DNA of 64,000 bases from CAIWHR01 sp963773195 (GCA_963773195.1 CAVZAE010000001.1:25729-89728), one strand, 5' to 3'. Counted from the stretch's first letter, positions 44,367-53,631 are shown. Numbers and translations are program-made. Notes: generated by a model not told the origin, from the sequence alone.

Positions 44367-44454
44367 TCAGGCAAGGGAGCCGCGAGGAGTTGTCGGCCCT
44401 GGGTTTCCGGATGTCAGCGAGCTAGCACGCCTCTCGCTTGTTGGCCATCGGGCC

Positions 44455-45468
44455 CTAGTGCGGGAGCGGAACGATTGCAGCCGCGACGGCGCGGTGACCG
44501 CGCGGGTTCGGGTGATCGTCGAGCAGGTAGTAGTCGTCCACCGTGAGGAGACGCGCCGAATCGAGGACGGTTGCCTCGCGAATCGCGGCGGGGAGCGTCG
44601 AGTCGGCGATCTGACGCTTGAGCTCCGCCGCGAACCGCGGATTGTTGCGCGCGTCCCCGCTGATCTCGAGCACGATCAGCTTGAGGCCGTCCCACGTGGC
44701 CCCGTGCGCGAGGGTCTGCACAAGAGCCGAGACTTCGTCGCGCGTGACATCGGTCGGGGGCGGCGAGCCGCGGGCCCACCATGTGGCCCACATGTCGCGA
44801 AGCAGCCATGCCAGCAGCCAAGGCTTCCGGCGATTCTTGTATTCCGCGATCGTGTCTTCGTATGCCTTGCGATCGTGAATCGGAAGCACATTCCCGTGCT
44901 CGAGAAACTCGACGTTCTCGTCGAAATCGTTGTTGCAGTACTGCAAGATGACGTAGCGGAGCTTCGAATGGTCCACCTTGGCCAGCATCAGCAGTTCCCG
45001 CGCCGTGCCGTAGGAAGATACGCCCGTGTTGAGCACGCGCATATGCGTCTCATGCCCGATGATCGCGCTGAAGGTTTCATTCTGTGCTACTCCCCAGCCC
45101 ATTGCGCCGGAGTCGCCGAGGACGACCACTTCGGGAGCCAGCAGCGACTGCTCGTCGTCGCGCACTCCAAGCGAGTTGATGCGAAGCTCCACTGAGAATT
45201 CACGATTCTTGAACGTGCACGCACCCGGTTTCAACGAATAGAACAGATCGGGATCGTACCTCGCGCATGCAGGATCATATTGGACGATGCCGCGATCGAA
45301 ACTGCCGTAGTAGCTGCGATAGGCGTTGACGACGATACCCTTGACATGGGACAGCAGGCGCGGGTACAGCAGTGGAAGATAGGCGACGCCATTGGCCACC
45401 AGAAGAATGACAATGGGCAAGGCCACGAGAACGCCCAGTGCCGCAAGTTGTACTCTAAGTCGCGCCAT
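44455..45468 (-). CDS. SGNH/GDSL hydrolase-like membrane-anchored protein
   Basis: About 337 residues from the ATG at 45468. One N-terminal membrane helix (LAALGVLVALPIVILLVANGVAYL). The SGNH blocks are visible: VVVLGDSGAMGWG (catalytic Ser), YCNNDFDEN (Asn) and DDHPNPRGHRAVA (Asp/His). Esterase or acyl-transferase role in the envelope; substrate unknown. It sits between pqqE and the MBL-fold gene and is flanked by two copies of a 46-base repeat, suggesting it was inserted into the PQQ cluster. Confidence 0.76.
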   Translation of the reverse strand: MARLRVQLAALGVLVALPIVILLVANGVAYLPLLYPRLLSHVKGIVVNAYRSYYGSFDRGIVQYDPACARYDPDLFYSLKPGACTFKNREFSVELRINSLGVRDDEQSLLAPEVVVLGDSGAMGWGVAQNETFSAIIGHETHMRVLNTGVSSYGTARELLMLAKVDHSKLRYVILQYCNNDFDENVEFLEHGNVLPIHDRKAYEDTIAEYKNRRKPWLLAWLLRDMWATWWARGSPPPTDVTRDEVSALVQTLAHGATWDGLKLIVLEISGDARNNPRFAAELKRQIADSTLPAAIREATVLDSARLLTVDDYYLLDDHPNPRGHRAVAAAIVPLPH

Positions 45469-45724
45469 GGGTCGTGGCTGCCGAGACGGCGGAATCGCAA
45501 TGAACCTGGTTGCCGGCGCAAGTACTAGACCGTGGATCGGGGCTCGATACGCCCCGGTGCTCACCCCATCCGGGCGATCGCCACATCCGCGTAAAGGGTC
45601 GACGCTATTCTGTGCGTGCTACCGGGCGCGATAACTGTGCCACATCAAGCCGGTTCGCAGCCGTCCGATGAAAGGGCGGAAACGCCGGCCGCGGCACGCA
45701 ACGCGCAGGCCGGTGCGGCCTCGC

Positions 45725-46867
45725 TCAGCCGAGAATCCGAGCGCGCGACGCCGCGCGCTCGCGGAACACCAACGGACGTGCCGGAGCCGCCGGCGCCGAT
45801 TGCGCGCGCTCGACCGCATCGGTGACGCGACCGTGATTCGGCGATAGCGCGCATACCGGATCCGCGTTCGCGGCGTCGCCGGTCAGCATGTAGGCCTGGC
45901 ACCGGCAGCCGCCGAAATCCTTGGTGCGCTCAGCGCAGGAACGACAGGGCTCGCGCATCCAGCCTTCGCCCCGGTACGCGTTGAACGCGGGTGAGTCGTG
46001 CCAGATCTCGGCCACGCTCGCCTCGCGCACGTTGGGAAACGCGAGCCCGGGCAGCATTCTTGCGGCCTGGCATGGGAGCGCTAGACCGTCGGGAGCGATG
46101 GTGAGGAACACCGAGCCCCAGCCGTTCATGCATGCCTTGGGGCGGTCGGCGTAGTAGTCCGGCACGACGAAGAACATCTTCATCCGCGAGCCGACCTTCG
46201 CGCGGTAGGCGTTGGTGACCCGCTCGGCGTGCTCGATCTGCGGGCGGCTGGGCAACAGCTGATCGCGATTGAGATAGGCCCAGCCGTAATACTGGGTGTT
46301 GGCGAGCTCCAGGAAATCGGCGTCGAGGGCGAGCGCCATCTCGATGATCTTGTCGATGTGATCGATGTTGAGGCGGGACAGCACGACGTTCAGCACCATC
46401 GGATAGCCGTGGCTCTTCACGAGGCGCGCCACCTTGAGCTTGAGCTCGAAGGTGCGGGTGCTCGACAGGAAGTCGTTGACCTCCTTGGTCGAGTCCTGGA
46501 ACGATACCTGGATGTGGTCGAGGCCCGCGGCGCGCAGCTGGCCGATTCGGGTCTCGTTCAACCCGACGCCGGAGGTGATCAGGTTGGTATAGAAGCCCAG
46601 GCTGTGCGCTTCCTGGACGAGCGCGGCCAAGTCCTCGCGCACCAGCGGCTCGCCTCCGGAAAAACCGAGCTGGACCGCGCCCTCGGCGCGCGCCTCGCGG
46701 AATACCCGCTTCCAATCCTCGGTGGAGAGCTCGTCCTCGACCTTGGCGAAGTCGAGCGGGTTCGAGCAGTAGACGCAGTGCAGCGGGCACCGATAGGTCA
46801 CCTCGGCCAGGAGCCAAAGCGGCGGGCCCGGGCGCGGCGTATCAATCGGCGAGCTCGATCCAGCCAC
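45725..46867 (-). CDS. pqqE: PQQ synthesis radical SAM enzyme PqqE
   Basis: 380 residues. Radical SAM cluster motif CPLHCVYC near residues 31-38, GFSGGEPLVREDLAA for SAM binding, and a C-terminal SPASM region with cysteines (KACMNGWG, REPCRSCAERTKDFGGCRCQ). Joins Glu and Tyr of PqqA, the first committed step. The last 20-odd residues repeat in DNA downstream. Overlaps pqqD by 26 bases. Confidence 0.96.
   Translation of the reverse strand: MAGSSSPIDTPRPGPPLWLLAEVTYRCPLHCVYCSNPLDFAKVEDELSTEDWKRVFREARAEGAVQLGFSGGEPLVREDLAALVQEAHSLGFYTNLITSGVGLNETRIGQLRAAGLDHIQVSFQDSTKEVNDFLSSTRTFELKLKVARLVKSHGYPMVLNVVLSRLNIDHIDKIIEMALALDADFLELANTQYYGWAYLNRDQLLPSRPQIEHAERVTNAYRAKVGSRMKMFFVVPDYYADRPKACMNGWGSVFLTIAPDGLALPCQAARMLPGLAFPNVREASVAEIWHDSPAFNAYRGEGWMREPCRSCAERTKDFGGCRCQAYMLTGDAANADPVCALSPNHGRVTDAVERAQSAPAAPARPLVFRERAASRARILG
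45761..45806. repeat. Direct repeat copy 2 (inside the pqqE end)
   Basis: Part of the coding sequence for the PqqE C-terminus (around QSAPAAPARPLVF). One mismatch to copy 1 at 44321-44366; the two copies are 1.4 kb apart in the same orientation. Confidence 0.8.
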
Positions 46868-47120
46868 GGGCAGCCGCCTCGTTCAGGAATTCGTTCACGT
46901 CGGCCTCGAGCCCCGTCGCCCCGAACGTCCGCTCGAGATCATCGACTAGGGCTGCGACGGTCGCCGCGCCATTGCAGCGGCGGAGAATCTCGGCGGCGGG
47001 GCCGTTCAAGCGCACCATTCCCTCCGGATAGAGCAGCACCCAGGCCCGTTGCGCCTCTTCCCACTGCAGCCGGTACATCGAGCGCAGGGCGGGCCGCGCC
47101 CCAAGTGCGACTTCAGCCAT
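46842..47120 (-). CDS. pqqD: PqqA-binding chaperone PqqD
   Basis: 92 residues, normal length. Carries LYPEGMVRLNGPAAEILRRC and the closing VNEFLNEAAARGWIEL. Holds the PqqA peptide for PqqE. The ATG at 47120 overlaps the pqqC stop by 8 bases and its end overlaps pqqE, so the three are tightly coupled. Confidence 0.94.
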   Translation of the reverse strand: MAEVALGARPALRSMYRLQWEEAQRAWVLLYPEGMVRLNGPAAEILRRCNGAATVAALVDDLERTFGATGLEADVNEFLNEAAARGWIELAD

Positions 47121-47835
47121 GCCGCGCTCCCTTCGCCGCCTCCACTTCGTCCGGGTACGAGACTTCGATGGCGTCGAGCATGCTCCACAGCACATCGAGC
47201 TTGAAGCGAACGATCTCGAGCGCCCGTTCCTGCAGCGGCCGCGTATTGAAATAGTCGAGCGTAAGCGCGAGGCCGTGTTCGACGTCGCGTCGCGCCCCCG
47301 ACAGGCGGCTTCGGAAATACGCAAGGCCCTTCGGATCAATCCATGGGTAATGCTGCGGCCAGTTCGCAAGGCGCTGCTCGTGGATCTTTGGCGCAAACAT
47401 TTCGGTGAGCGACGCGCAGACCGTTTCCTGCCACGGCCGGGTGCGGGCAAAGTTCACGTAAGCATCGACGGCGAAGCGCACCCCGGGCACGACGTTGCGG
47501 AGGGAGGTGATCTCGTCCCGCGACATCCCGACGGCATCTCCGAGGCTGATCCATGCCTCGATCCCACCGGCGTCGCCGTCGTGGCCATCCTGCTCGAGGA
47601 TTCGCCGGATCCATTCGCGCCGCACGGCGCGGTCCGGGCAGTTCGACAGCATCGCGGCATCCTTGATCGGGATGTTGGCCTGGTAATAGAAGCGGTTCGC
47701 GACCCAGCCGCGGATCTGATGCGGGGCGAGCTGTCCATTGCTCATCCTCACGTTGAACGGATGATGGATGTGATACCGGCTCCCCAACGCGCGCAGCTGC
47801 CGTTCAAACTCCTCGCGGCTCCAGGGCGAGTTCAC
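47113..47835 (-). CDS. pqqC: Pyrroloquinoline-quinone synthase PqqC
   Basis: 240 residues. Begins WSREEFERQLRALGSRYHIHHPFN; the active-site helices include GWVANRFYYQANIPIKDAAMLSNC and IHEQRLANWPQHYPWID. Catalyses the final oxidation and ring closure. Overlaps pqqB by four bases (ATGA) and pqqD by eight. Confidence 0.97.
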   Translation of the reverse strand: MNSPWSREEFERQLRALGSRYHIHHPFNVRMSNGQLAPHQIRGWVANRFYYQANIPIKDAAMLSNCPDRAVRREWIRRILEQDGHDGDAGGIEAWISLGDAVGMSRDEITSLRNVVPGVRFAVDAYVNFARTRPWQETVCASLTEMFAPKIHEQRLANWPQHYPWIDPKGLAYFRSRLSGARRDVEHGLALTLDYFNTRPLQERALEIVRFKLDVLWSMLDAIEVSYPDEVEAAKGARHG

Positions 47836-48743
47836 AGTGTGAGCTCCATGCCGTCGAATGCGACCTCGATCCCCTCGCGCTCGAGCGTGTGCCGCTCGGC
47901 CGAATCCTCGTCCAGGATCGGGTTCGTGTTGTTGATGTGAATCAGGATGCGTCGCGCGTTCGGGAACTCGCGCAGGCGCTCGATCATCCCGCCGGCGCCC
48001 GATTGCGGCAGGTGACCGATCTCGCGGGCACGTTTGCGGCCGACACCCTGGCTCAGCATCTCGTCATCAGTCCAGAACGTTCCGTCCACGAGCAGGCAGT
48101 CGGCAGCCGTCATCTCACGGTGGACACGGTCGTCGATCTCGGCCAAGCCCGGAGCGTAGAGGACGCTGCCGCCCGAGCTCCGATCGCGGATGACGAACCC
48201 CACGTTATCACCCGGCTGCGGTGCGGCGCGGCGCGGCGAGAACGGCGGGGGCTTGCTCGCCAGAGGCAGCGCCCGCAGCTCGATCCCCTCCACACCATCG
48301 ACGGTAAACCAGCTCCCGTCGATCGCGACCTCGTGCCACGCGACGCCACAAAAGTGATCGAGGATTGGAAGCACCGGGAAGCCGACGGCCAAGTCGTCGC
48401 GGACGAGTGCCGTGCAGTAGATCGGCAGTCGATCGCCCTCGCGTAGCAGGAGAAGGCCCGTGACATGGTCGATCTGGCCGTCGGTCAGTGCAACGCCGGC
48501 GATGCCCGAGCCGCGCAGCGCATGTCGCGGTTGGAGTTCCGGGCTGGCCCGGATCTGCGCAAGGACATCGGGTGACGCGTTGAGCAGAACCCAACGCTCG
48601 CCCTCGTCGCTTACTGTGATCGAGGATTGGCTGCGGGGCCTTGCCCGAAGCGTGCCCGCACGCAGGCCCGCACAATTCCGGCAGTTGCAATTCCACTGCG
48701 GAAAGCCACCGCCCGCCGCCGAGCCGAGAACCTTGACGCGCAC
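47832..48743 (-). CDS. pqqB: PQQ synthesis protein PqqB (MBL fold)
   Basis: 303 residues from a GTG at 48743 (RVKVLGSAAGGGFPQWNCNC). MBL-type fold with the PqqB form of the motif, DGQIDHVTGLLLLREG, and a structural CNCRNC zinc site. Hydroxylates the cross-linked Glu-Tyr intermediate. Second gene of the operon, about 50 bases after pqqA. Confidence 0.95.
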   Translation of the reverse strand: MRVKVLGSAAGGGFPQWNCNCRNCAGLRAGTLRARPRSQSSITVSDEGERWVLLNASPDVLAQIRASPELQPRHALRGSGIAGVALTDGQIDHVTGLLLLREGDRLPIYCTALVRDDLAVGFPVLPILDHFCGVAWHEVAIDGSWFTVDGVEGIELRALPLASKPPPFSPRRAAPQPGDNVGFVIRDRSSGGSVLYAPGLAEIDDRVHREMTAADCLLVDGTFWTDDEMLSQGVGRKRAREIGHLPQSGAGGMIERLREFPNARRILIHINNTNPILDEDSAERHTLEREGIEVAFDGMELTL

Positions 48744-48791
48744 AAATGCGGCGCCTAGCCGGTTTGTACGGCAAGGCGCCGCGCCCTGCAC

Positions 48792-48866
48792 CTACCTTGT
48801 GGCGACGTACATCGTGATTTCAAAGCCAAAGCGGATGTCCTCGAAGGACGGCTTGGACCATTGCAT
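48792..48866 (-). CDS. pqqA: PQQ precursor peptide PqqA
   Basis: 24 residues (MQWSKPSFEDIRFGFEITMY then VATR). The substrate pair is Glu16 and Tyr20 in the required E-x3-Y spacing. GAGGAG precedes the ATG at 48866. First gene of pqqABCDE; PQQ atoms come from this Glu and Tyr. Confidence 0.95.
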   Translation of the reverse strand: MQWSKPSFEDIRFGFEITMYVATR

Positions 48867-49076
48867 TGCGAACTCCTCGAGTTGTCTTCCACACCCCCGC
48901 CCGGCACGTCGTTGCACCCGCCGGTTGGGGTGAGACTATTATCCGAGCGGGACGTTGCCTTGGGAGTCGTAGAAATTGCGTGGCGATGCTAATGAAAATC
49001 ATGAATTTGCGTTCCAGCCGGCGGGAACGGCACGGCGAGGTGCGGCGGCGCTCCGAAGGGCCGGGGGACCGGCTCC

Positions 49077-50423
49077 GTGAGCCTGCGGCTGCAGATCAAT
49101 CTCGCCATCACCGCGTTGATGATGCTCTTCATTGGCATCCTGGTCGCCGTGGAAATCGACGCGTCGAGGCGCTCGGTCGCGGAGGAGATGGAGGCCTCGA
49201 GCCGCGTGGCGCGCCTGCTTCTGGACGGCATCGCCAAGACCGACCAAGGGTCTGATCCAGCATGGCTTGCGACGTTCCTCACGCACCTCGGGCGGGTTCG
49301 CGCCAACGAGATCGAGCTCCTGGCCGCCGACGGCGCCGTACTCTACCGCTCGCCGCCTGCGACCTACAAAGCCGGGCGCAACGCGCCCGAATGGTTTGCG
49401 CGGCTGCTGCGCCCCGCAACGGCCACCTCGATCATCGCCGTGCACAACGCGACATTGCGGATGACGTCGTATTCTTCGCGCGCGATTCTCGATGCGTGGG
49501 ATGACTTCTATGTGTTCGCGCTGATCTGCGCAGTGTTCCTGCTCGTGGCCAACGTCGCCGTGTTCTGGTTCACGGGTCGCGCGGTGGCTCCACTCGAGCA
49601 CATCGCCGGCGCGCTTGCCCAAGTCGAGCGCGGCGCGCTCGACACCCGCCTGCCTATGCTGCGCGGGCGAGAGGCGCGCCAGATCGGCGAGAGCTTCAAT
49701 CGGATGGCGACGGCGGTGGAGGAAACCGTGCGGATTCGCGAGCAGGCCGAGCGGGCGCGCGCGCAGCTCGCCAACGGACGCGCGTTCGCGCGGGAGATCC
49801 AGGCGCGTATGGAAGAGGAGCGGCGCCTGCTCGCCCGCGAGCTGCATGACGAGCTGGGCCAGACGGTCACGGCCATTCGCTCCATTGCCGCCTCGATCCA
49901 GCCCGACGCCCTCACCGCCGACGGTGCAAAGCGCATCGCTATGATCGAGGCGCTCGCCATGCGCCTGCAGGAGGGGGTGCGCGACCTGGTGCCCCGCCTG
50001 CGGCCGCTCGCGCTCGACGAACTCGGGCTCGCCGAGGCGCTGCGCGACCTCGTCGAAGACCACCGGGCACACCACCCCGGCCTGGCCTTCGAGCTGATGA
50101 CGAACGGCAGCTTCGACGCCGTTCCTGGCGAACTCGCGATCGCCCTCTATCGCGTAGTGCAGGAGAGTCTGACGAATGTCGTCAAGCATGCTCAGGCGAC
50201 ACGCTGCACGATCGCGCTTGCTGCGCACGCCGACAGTCTGTCGCTGACAGTGGAGGATGACGGCGCGGGCACCGCGGAATCGGACCTCGTCAAGCCGGGC
50301 CGTCTCGGGATTCGCGGAATGCGCGAACGCATCGAGTCCCTCGGTGGCACCCTCGTGTTCGCGAAGGCCGCGGGGGGTGGACTCGCGGTGCAGGTGCGGG
50401 TGCCACTGGTTGCGAGTAGCTGA
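49077..50423 (+). CDS. NarL-type sensor histidine kinase (MoxY-like)
   Basis: 448 residues from a GTG at 49077. First helix at the N-terminus (INLAITALMMLFIGILVAV), a periplasmic loop of about 115 residues, second helix (VFALICAVFLLVANVAVFW), HAMP linker, then a HisKA_3 dimer region with the phosphorylated His in ARELHDELGQTVTA and an ATPase domain (VVQESLTNVVKHAQA, DDGAGTAES, LGIRGMRERIESLGG). Probably senses alcohol or its products and controls the divergent pqq and xox genes, by analogy with MoxYX (inference). Confidence 0.9.
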   Translation: MSLRLQINLAITALMMLFIGILVAVEIDASRRSVAEEMEASSRVARLLLDGIAKTDQGSDPAWLATFLTHLGRVRANEIELLAADGAVLYRSPPATYKAGRNAPEWFARLLRPATATSIIAVHNATLRMTSYSSRAILDAWDDFYVFALICAVFLLVANVAVFWFTGRAVAPLEHIAGALAQVERGALDTRLPMLRGREARQIGESFNRMATAVEETVRIREQAERARAQLANGRAFAREIQARMEEERRLLARELHDELGQTVTAIRSIAASIQPDALTADGAKRIAMIEALAMRLQEGVRDLVPRLRPLALDELGLAEALRDLVEDHRAHHPGLAFELMTNGSFDAVPGELAIALYRVVQESLTNVVKHAQATRCTIALAAHADSLSLTVEDDGAGTAESDLVKPGRLGIRGMRERIESLGGTLVFAKAAGGGLAVQVRVPLVASS

Positions 50424-50440
50424 AGGCCGCAGCACTCGCC

Positions 50441-51106
50441 ATGGAAACTGCACGCAGCGCCGGCATGCCCACAAGTGTCCTGCTCGCGGACGACCACGCG
50501 ATCGTCCGCATGGGATTTCGGCTGCTGCTGGAAACCGCAGGAGAGTGCCGCGTCGTCGGCGAGGCAGCCAGCGGGGAGGAGGCCTTCGCCCTCTACTTCA
50601 AGCTCAATCCGGACGTGCTGGTGATCGACATCGCGATGCCGGGCATGGGGGGGCTCGAGGCGATGAACCGAATCCTGGCCCGCCATCCGGACGCGCGCGT
50701 CCTCGTGCTGTCGGCGCACGAGGACACGAGCTACTCGCGCCGCGCGATCCAGGCCGGCGCGCTCGGTTACCTTTCCAAGCGCGGTGCGCCGGCCGAGCTC
50801 CTACACGCGGTGAGTACGGTCGCGCGCGGCGGCACCTACATCGAGGCGGCCATTGCGCAACGGCTTGCGGTTCAGGGCTCGAAGGGGACGCAGGACCCAG
50901 TGGATACACTTTCCGAGCGCGAGTTCGAGGTGTTTGTCCATCTCGCGGGAGGAAAGAGCGTCGCGCAGATCGCCGAGCTCCTGTCCTTGAGCCCCCGCAC
51001 GGTCGGAACACACCTCTACAACATCAAGCAGAAGCTTGGAGCGCAGAACGCGGCGGAGCTCACGTTGATCGCGCTTCGCGCGGGACTGCTCAACGAGGGG
51101 ATGTGA
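50441..51106 (+). CDS. NarL/LuxR-type response regulator (MoxX-like)
   Basis: About 221 residues (ATG at 50441, or the in-frame ATG at 50465). Receiver domain with acidic pair ADDHAIVRMG, phosphorylation Asp in DVLVIDIAMPGMGG, Thr/Ser-Lys pair near LSAHEDTSYS and YLSKRG. C-terminal LuxR helix-turn-helix (LSEREFEVFVHLAGGKSVAQ, LSPRTVGTHLYNIKQKLG). Follows the kinase after 17 bases. Its end overlaps the convergent MFS gene. Confidence 0.92.
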   Translation: METARSAGMPTSVLLADDHAIVRMGFRLLLETAGECRVVGEAASGEEAFALYFKLNPDVLVIDIAMPGMGGLEAMNRILARHPDARVLVLSAHEDTSYSRRAIQAGALGYLSKRGAPAELLHAVSTVARGGTYIEAAIAQRLAVQGSKGTQDPVDTLSEREFEVFVHLAGGKSVAQIAELLSLSPRTVGTHLYNIKQKLGAQNAAELTLIALRAGLLNEGM

Positions 51107-52286
51107 GCGGCCGGCGCCGGAACGCACGCCAGGACAGCGCAGCCACGCACCACCAGGCGAGCATCGCGACTGCGAGCCACAGCGCCGATCGTGCCGCCAA
51201 GGGGACGACAAGCGCGGAGGTCAGCGTCGCACAGCCGATCTGCAGGAAACTCTGCAGTGACGACGTCGCACCTCGCGGCAAGGGTGACGTGTCGAGGATG
51301 AGCAGCGTGGCGGCCGGCAGCATGAGCGCATTGCCGCAGCAATAGAGCGTGAGGGGAAGCACGCTCCACGGCAGCGCCGGCGCGAACGCCGCGTGATAGC
51401 CAACGTTGAGGCAGGCCGCCGCAGCCGTCAGCGACAGGCCCAGACGGATCGTTGCGAGCGGCGGCCTTGCCTCGGCGCTACGGGCCGCCCACCACGAACC
51501 GAGCAACGTTCCGCACGCCGTCGAGACGAACAGCCAGCCGAACTGGGTAGGCTCGAGTTCGAGGAACTCGCGTACGAACGCCGGCGCCGCCAGGATATAC
51601 ACGAAGAAGCCGCAGAAGTTCGCTGCCGTCATTAGGGTCAGCGCACCCAGCTGTGGCGTGCGAGCCAAAGCAATGAGATTTTCCGCGATCTGCATCGGAC
51701 GTAGCGGAGTGCGGCTCTGCGGCGGCAACGTTTCGGGAAGCCAGCGCCAGCTTGCCGCGACGAGTATGATCGGATAGAGAAGCAGGAACCAGAAGATCGA
51801 CCGCCATCCAGCCGTTGTGAGCAGATACCCGCCGACGATCGGCGCCACGGCCGGAGCGAGCGTGAACACCAGGTTGACGGTAGCGAACTGGCGCTGGGCG
51901 GCGGCTCCCGCGAACAGATCCCGAATCAGCGCGCGACCGACCACCATCGTCGCTCCCGCGGAGAGGCCCTGCAGCATCCGCCATCCGAGAAAGGCTTCGA
52001 TGCTTTGCGCCAACGCGCAGCCAAGACTGCCCAAACTGAACATGAGCAATGCGACGATGATCGATGCGCGGCGACCGTACCGGTCCGAGACCGGTCCGTG
52101 CACGAGCATCATCGCGGCGTAGGGCGCGAGGTAACTCGTCAGTGATTGCTGCATCGTCGCGCGGGTGGTGCCGAGCGAGGCGGCGATCTCCGGAAATGCC
52201 GGAAGATACGTATCGAGCGCAAACGGGGCCAGCCCGGCGAGGCCGCCGAGCAGGACCGCAAGCATGCCTGGTGCGGTTCGCGTCAT
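51090..52286 (-). CDS. Bcr/CflA-type MFS multidrug transporter
   Basis: 398 residues with 12 hydrophobic segments. The N-terminal LAPFALDTYLPAFPEIAASLG and the loop DRYGRRASI with the following GCALAQSIEAFLGWRMLQG are typical of drug:proton antiporters of the Bcr/CflA group. Exports small toxic molecules across the inner membrane. Overlaps the regulator gene by 17 bases at its 3' end. Not obviously tied to the methanol genes. Confidence 0.9.
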   Translation of the reverse strand: MTRTAPGMLAVLLGGLAGLAPFALDTYLPAFPEIAASLGTTRATMQQSLTSYLAPYAAMMLVHGPVSDRYGRRASIIVALLMFSLGSLGCALAQSIEAFLGWRMLQGLSAGATMVVGRALIRDLFAGAAAQRQFATVNLVFTLAPAVAPIVGGYLLTTAGWRSIFWFLLLYPIILVAASWRWLPETLPPQSRTPLRPMQIAENLIALARTPQLGALTLMTAANFCGFFVYILAAPAFVREFLELEPTQFGWLFVSTACGTLLGSWWAARSAEARPPLATIRLGLSLTAAAACLNVGYHAAFAPALPWSVLPLTLYCCGNALMLPAATLLILDTSPLPRGATSSLQSFLQIGCATLTSALVVPLAARSALWLAVAMLAWWCVAALSWRAFRRRPLTSPR

Positions 52287-52414
52287 GCGGCGGGGTGGAT
52301 GAGCCTAGTCCTTCTTCCTCGGCCTTATCCTACCTGGACAGGTGAGGACGGCGTTTCGCATCACTGAAATGCTCTTCACGCTGGGCGCTACCTTGGCCTG
52401 TTCAAGAGAGAATG

Positions 52415-52699
52415 ATGAGTAAACGCTGGCTTCTGCTCTTTGAGTGCTTTGTCGCGGCGGCTACCGCCTACGCCGCACCGGTGCAGCGGACATTCGTCGC
52501 GTCGACGGGCAATGACGCCAATCCGTGTTCCCTGACACTGCCCTGCCACGCACTCGCAGCTGCCATTGCCCAAACCTGCGATCTGGTGCAAGGCTATTTC
52601 TTGAGTGGCCGGCTAATGGCTGATCTCGTTGCGGCATGGATGAACGGTCATGCATCGCCCCGCGGCAGGGAGTCTGGAGGTTTGCGGCGCGTGGTGTGA
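52415..52699 (+). pseudogene. Fossil: beta-helix protein start fused to EAL-domain end
   Basis: The frame opens with a signal peptide and VQRTFVASTGNDANPCSLTLPCHALAAAI, the head of right-handed beta-helix proteins. At about 52572 it switches to CDLVQGYFLSGRLMADLVAAW, which matches the very end of an EAL phosphodiesterase domain. The middle of both proteins is missing, so a deletion seems to have joined two gene remnants. Probably no function. Confidence 0.65.
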
Positions 52700-52924
52700 C
52701 GGCTGGCAGGCCATCCGGTGCCGGCGGGCATGCGGCGCGCGCTCCCAAAAGCTCGCCAAACATCCCGCAAGCGGGGTACGGTGGCCCGCCCGGCAATCCC
52801 TCGAACCCCGTTTCCTAATCGGGCGGGAATAGGGTGCCTCGACCGTCTGTATGCAGCGGCACGGCCAACTCCAGGCGCGCCCGCGCCTTCCTCCGGCCGC
52901 AACCCAGTCATTAGGAGGGTTCCC

Positions 52925-53473
52925 ATGCGTCGCATCAGGCTTGTCTCCACGTTGTCCCTGGTAGCCGCCGGCGTACTGTTGTCGGCGAACGCGGTCGCCG
53001 ACTCTTCTCACGGCAAAGGCGACGGCAAGATCAAGGTCAACCTGAAGGGGTTCGAAGAGGTCCCCGTGACCGTTAGCAGCGGCAGCGGAGAGCTGCAACT
53101 GATGATCAACGAGGCGGCGGGCACCATCGCGTACAACTTGAGCTATGAAGATCTGGAGGGTGATGTCACGCAGGCGCACATTCACATCGGCCAGAAGAAC
53201 GTCGCGGGCGGCATCGCCCTCTGGCTCTGCCAGACGACGACGAATCCTGCGCCGCCCGCCGCGGGAACCGTGCCCACCTGCCCCGCCGGACACTCGGGAA
53301 CCGTCGCCGGTACGCTGACGGCCGACAACGTGATCGGACCGACAGGCCAGGCCGTGCCCGCAAAGAGTCTGGACGACGTATTCACCGCGATCCGCGCCGG
53401 CAAGGCGTACGGTAACGTGCACAGCACCGTCGTACCCGGAGGGGAAATCCGGGGCCAGATCAACCACGACTGA
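52925..53473 (+). CDS. Exported CHRD-domain protein
   Basis: 182 residues; TAGGAGGG precedes the ATG. Signal peptide to about residue 26 (SANAVA). The single CHRD domain runs from KVNLKGFEEVPVTVSSGSGE through AHIHIGQKNVAGGIALWLCQ to NVHSTVVPGGEIRGQI. Function of such bacterial CHRD proteins is unknown; they are thought to be surface or periplasmic. Two Cys are present (LCQ and TCP). Confidence 0.86.
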   Translation: MRRIRLVSTLSLVAAGVLLSANAVADSSHGKGDGKIKVNLKGFEEVPVTVSSGSGELQLMINEAAGTIAYNLSYEDLEGDVTQAHIHIGQKNVAGGIALWLCQTTTNPAPPAAGTVPTCPAGHSGTVAGTLTADNVIGPTGQAVPAKSLDDVFTAIRAGKAYGNVHSTVVPGGEIRGQINHD

Positions 53474-53499
53474 TCTACCCAGCACCGGTATGTCCCCGT

Positions 53500-53523
53500 G
53501 GGGACCGTTGCGGTTCGGTCCCC
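53500..53523. other. Hairpin after the CHRD gene
   Basis: GGGGACCG and CGGTCCCC form an eight-pair stem 27 bases past the stop. No clear T-run, so a terminator role is possible but unproved. Confidence 0.32.
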
Positions 53524-53625
53524 GCCATTAACTCAGGCCTTATGAGACACCAATGGCGGAAAGTATTGGAGACTGCCGCCGCGATGTTCCCCGAGTGAAA
53601 ATAGGAAGGTTCGTGCGTTTCGGTG

Positions 53626-53631
53626 TATAAT
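53626..53631 (+). promoter_or_regulatory. Candidate rhlE -10 box
   Basis: A perfect TATAAT preceded by TG, 124 bases before the helicase start. The -35 region is weak. A long leader is common for cold-induced DEAD-box genes. Confidence 0.42.
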
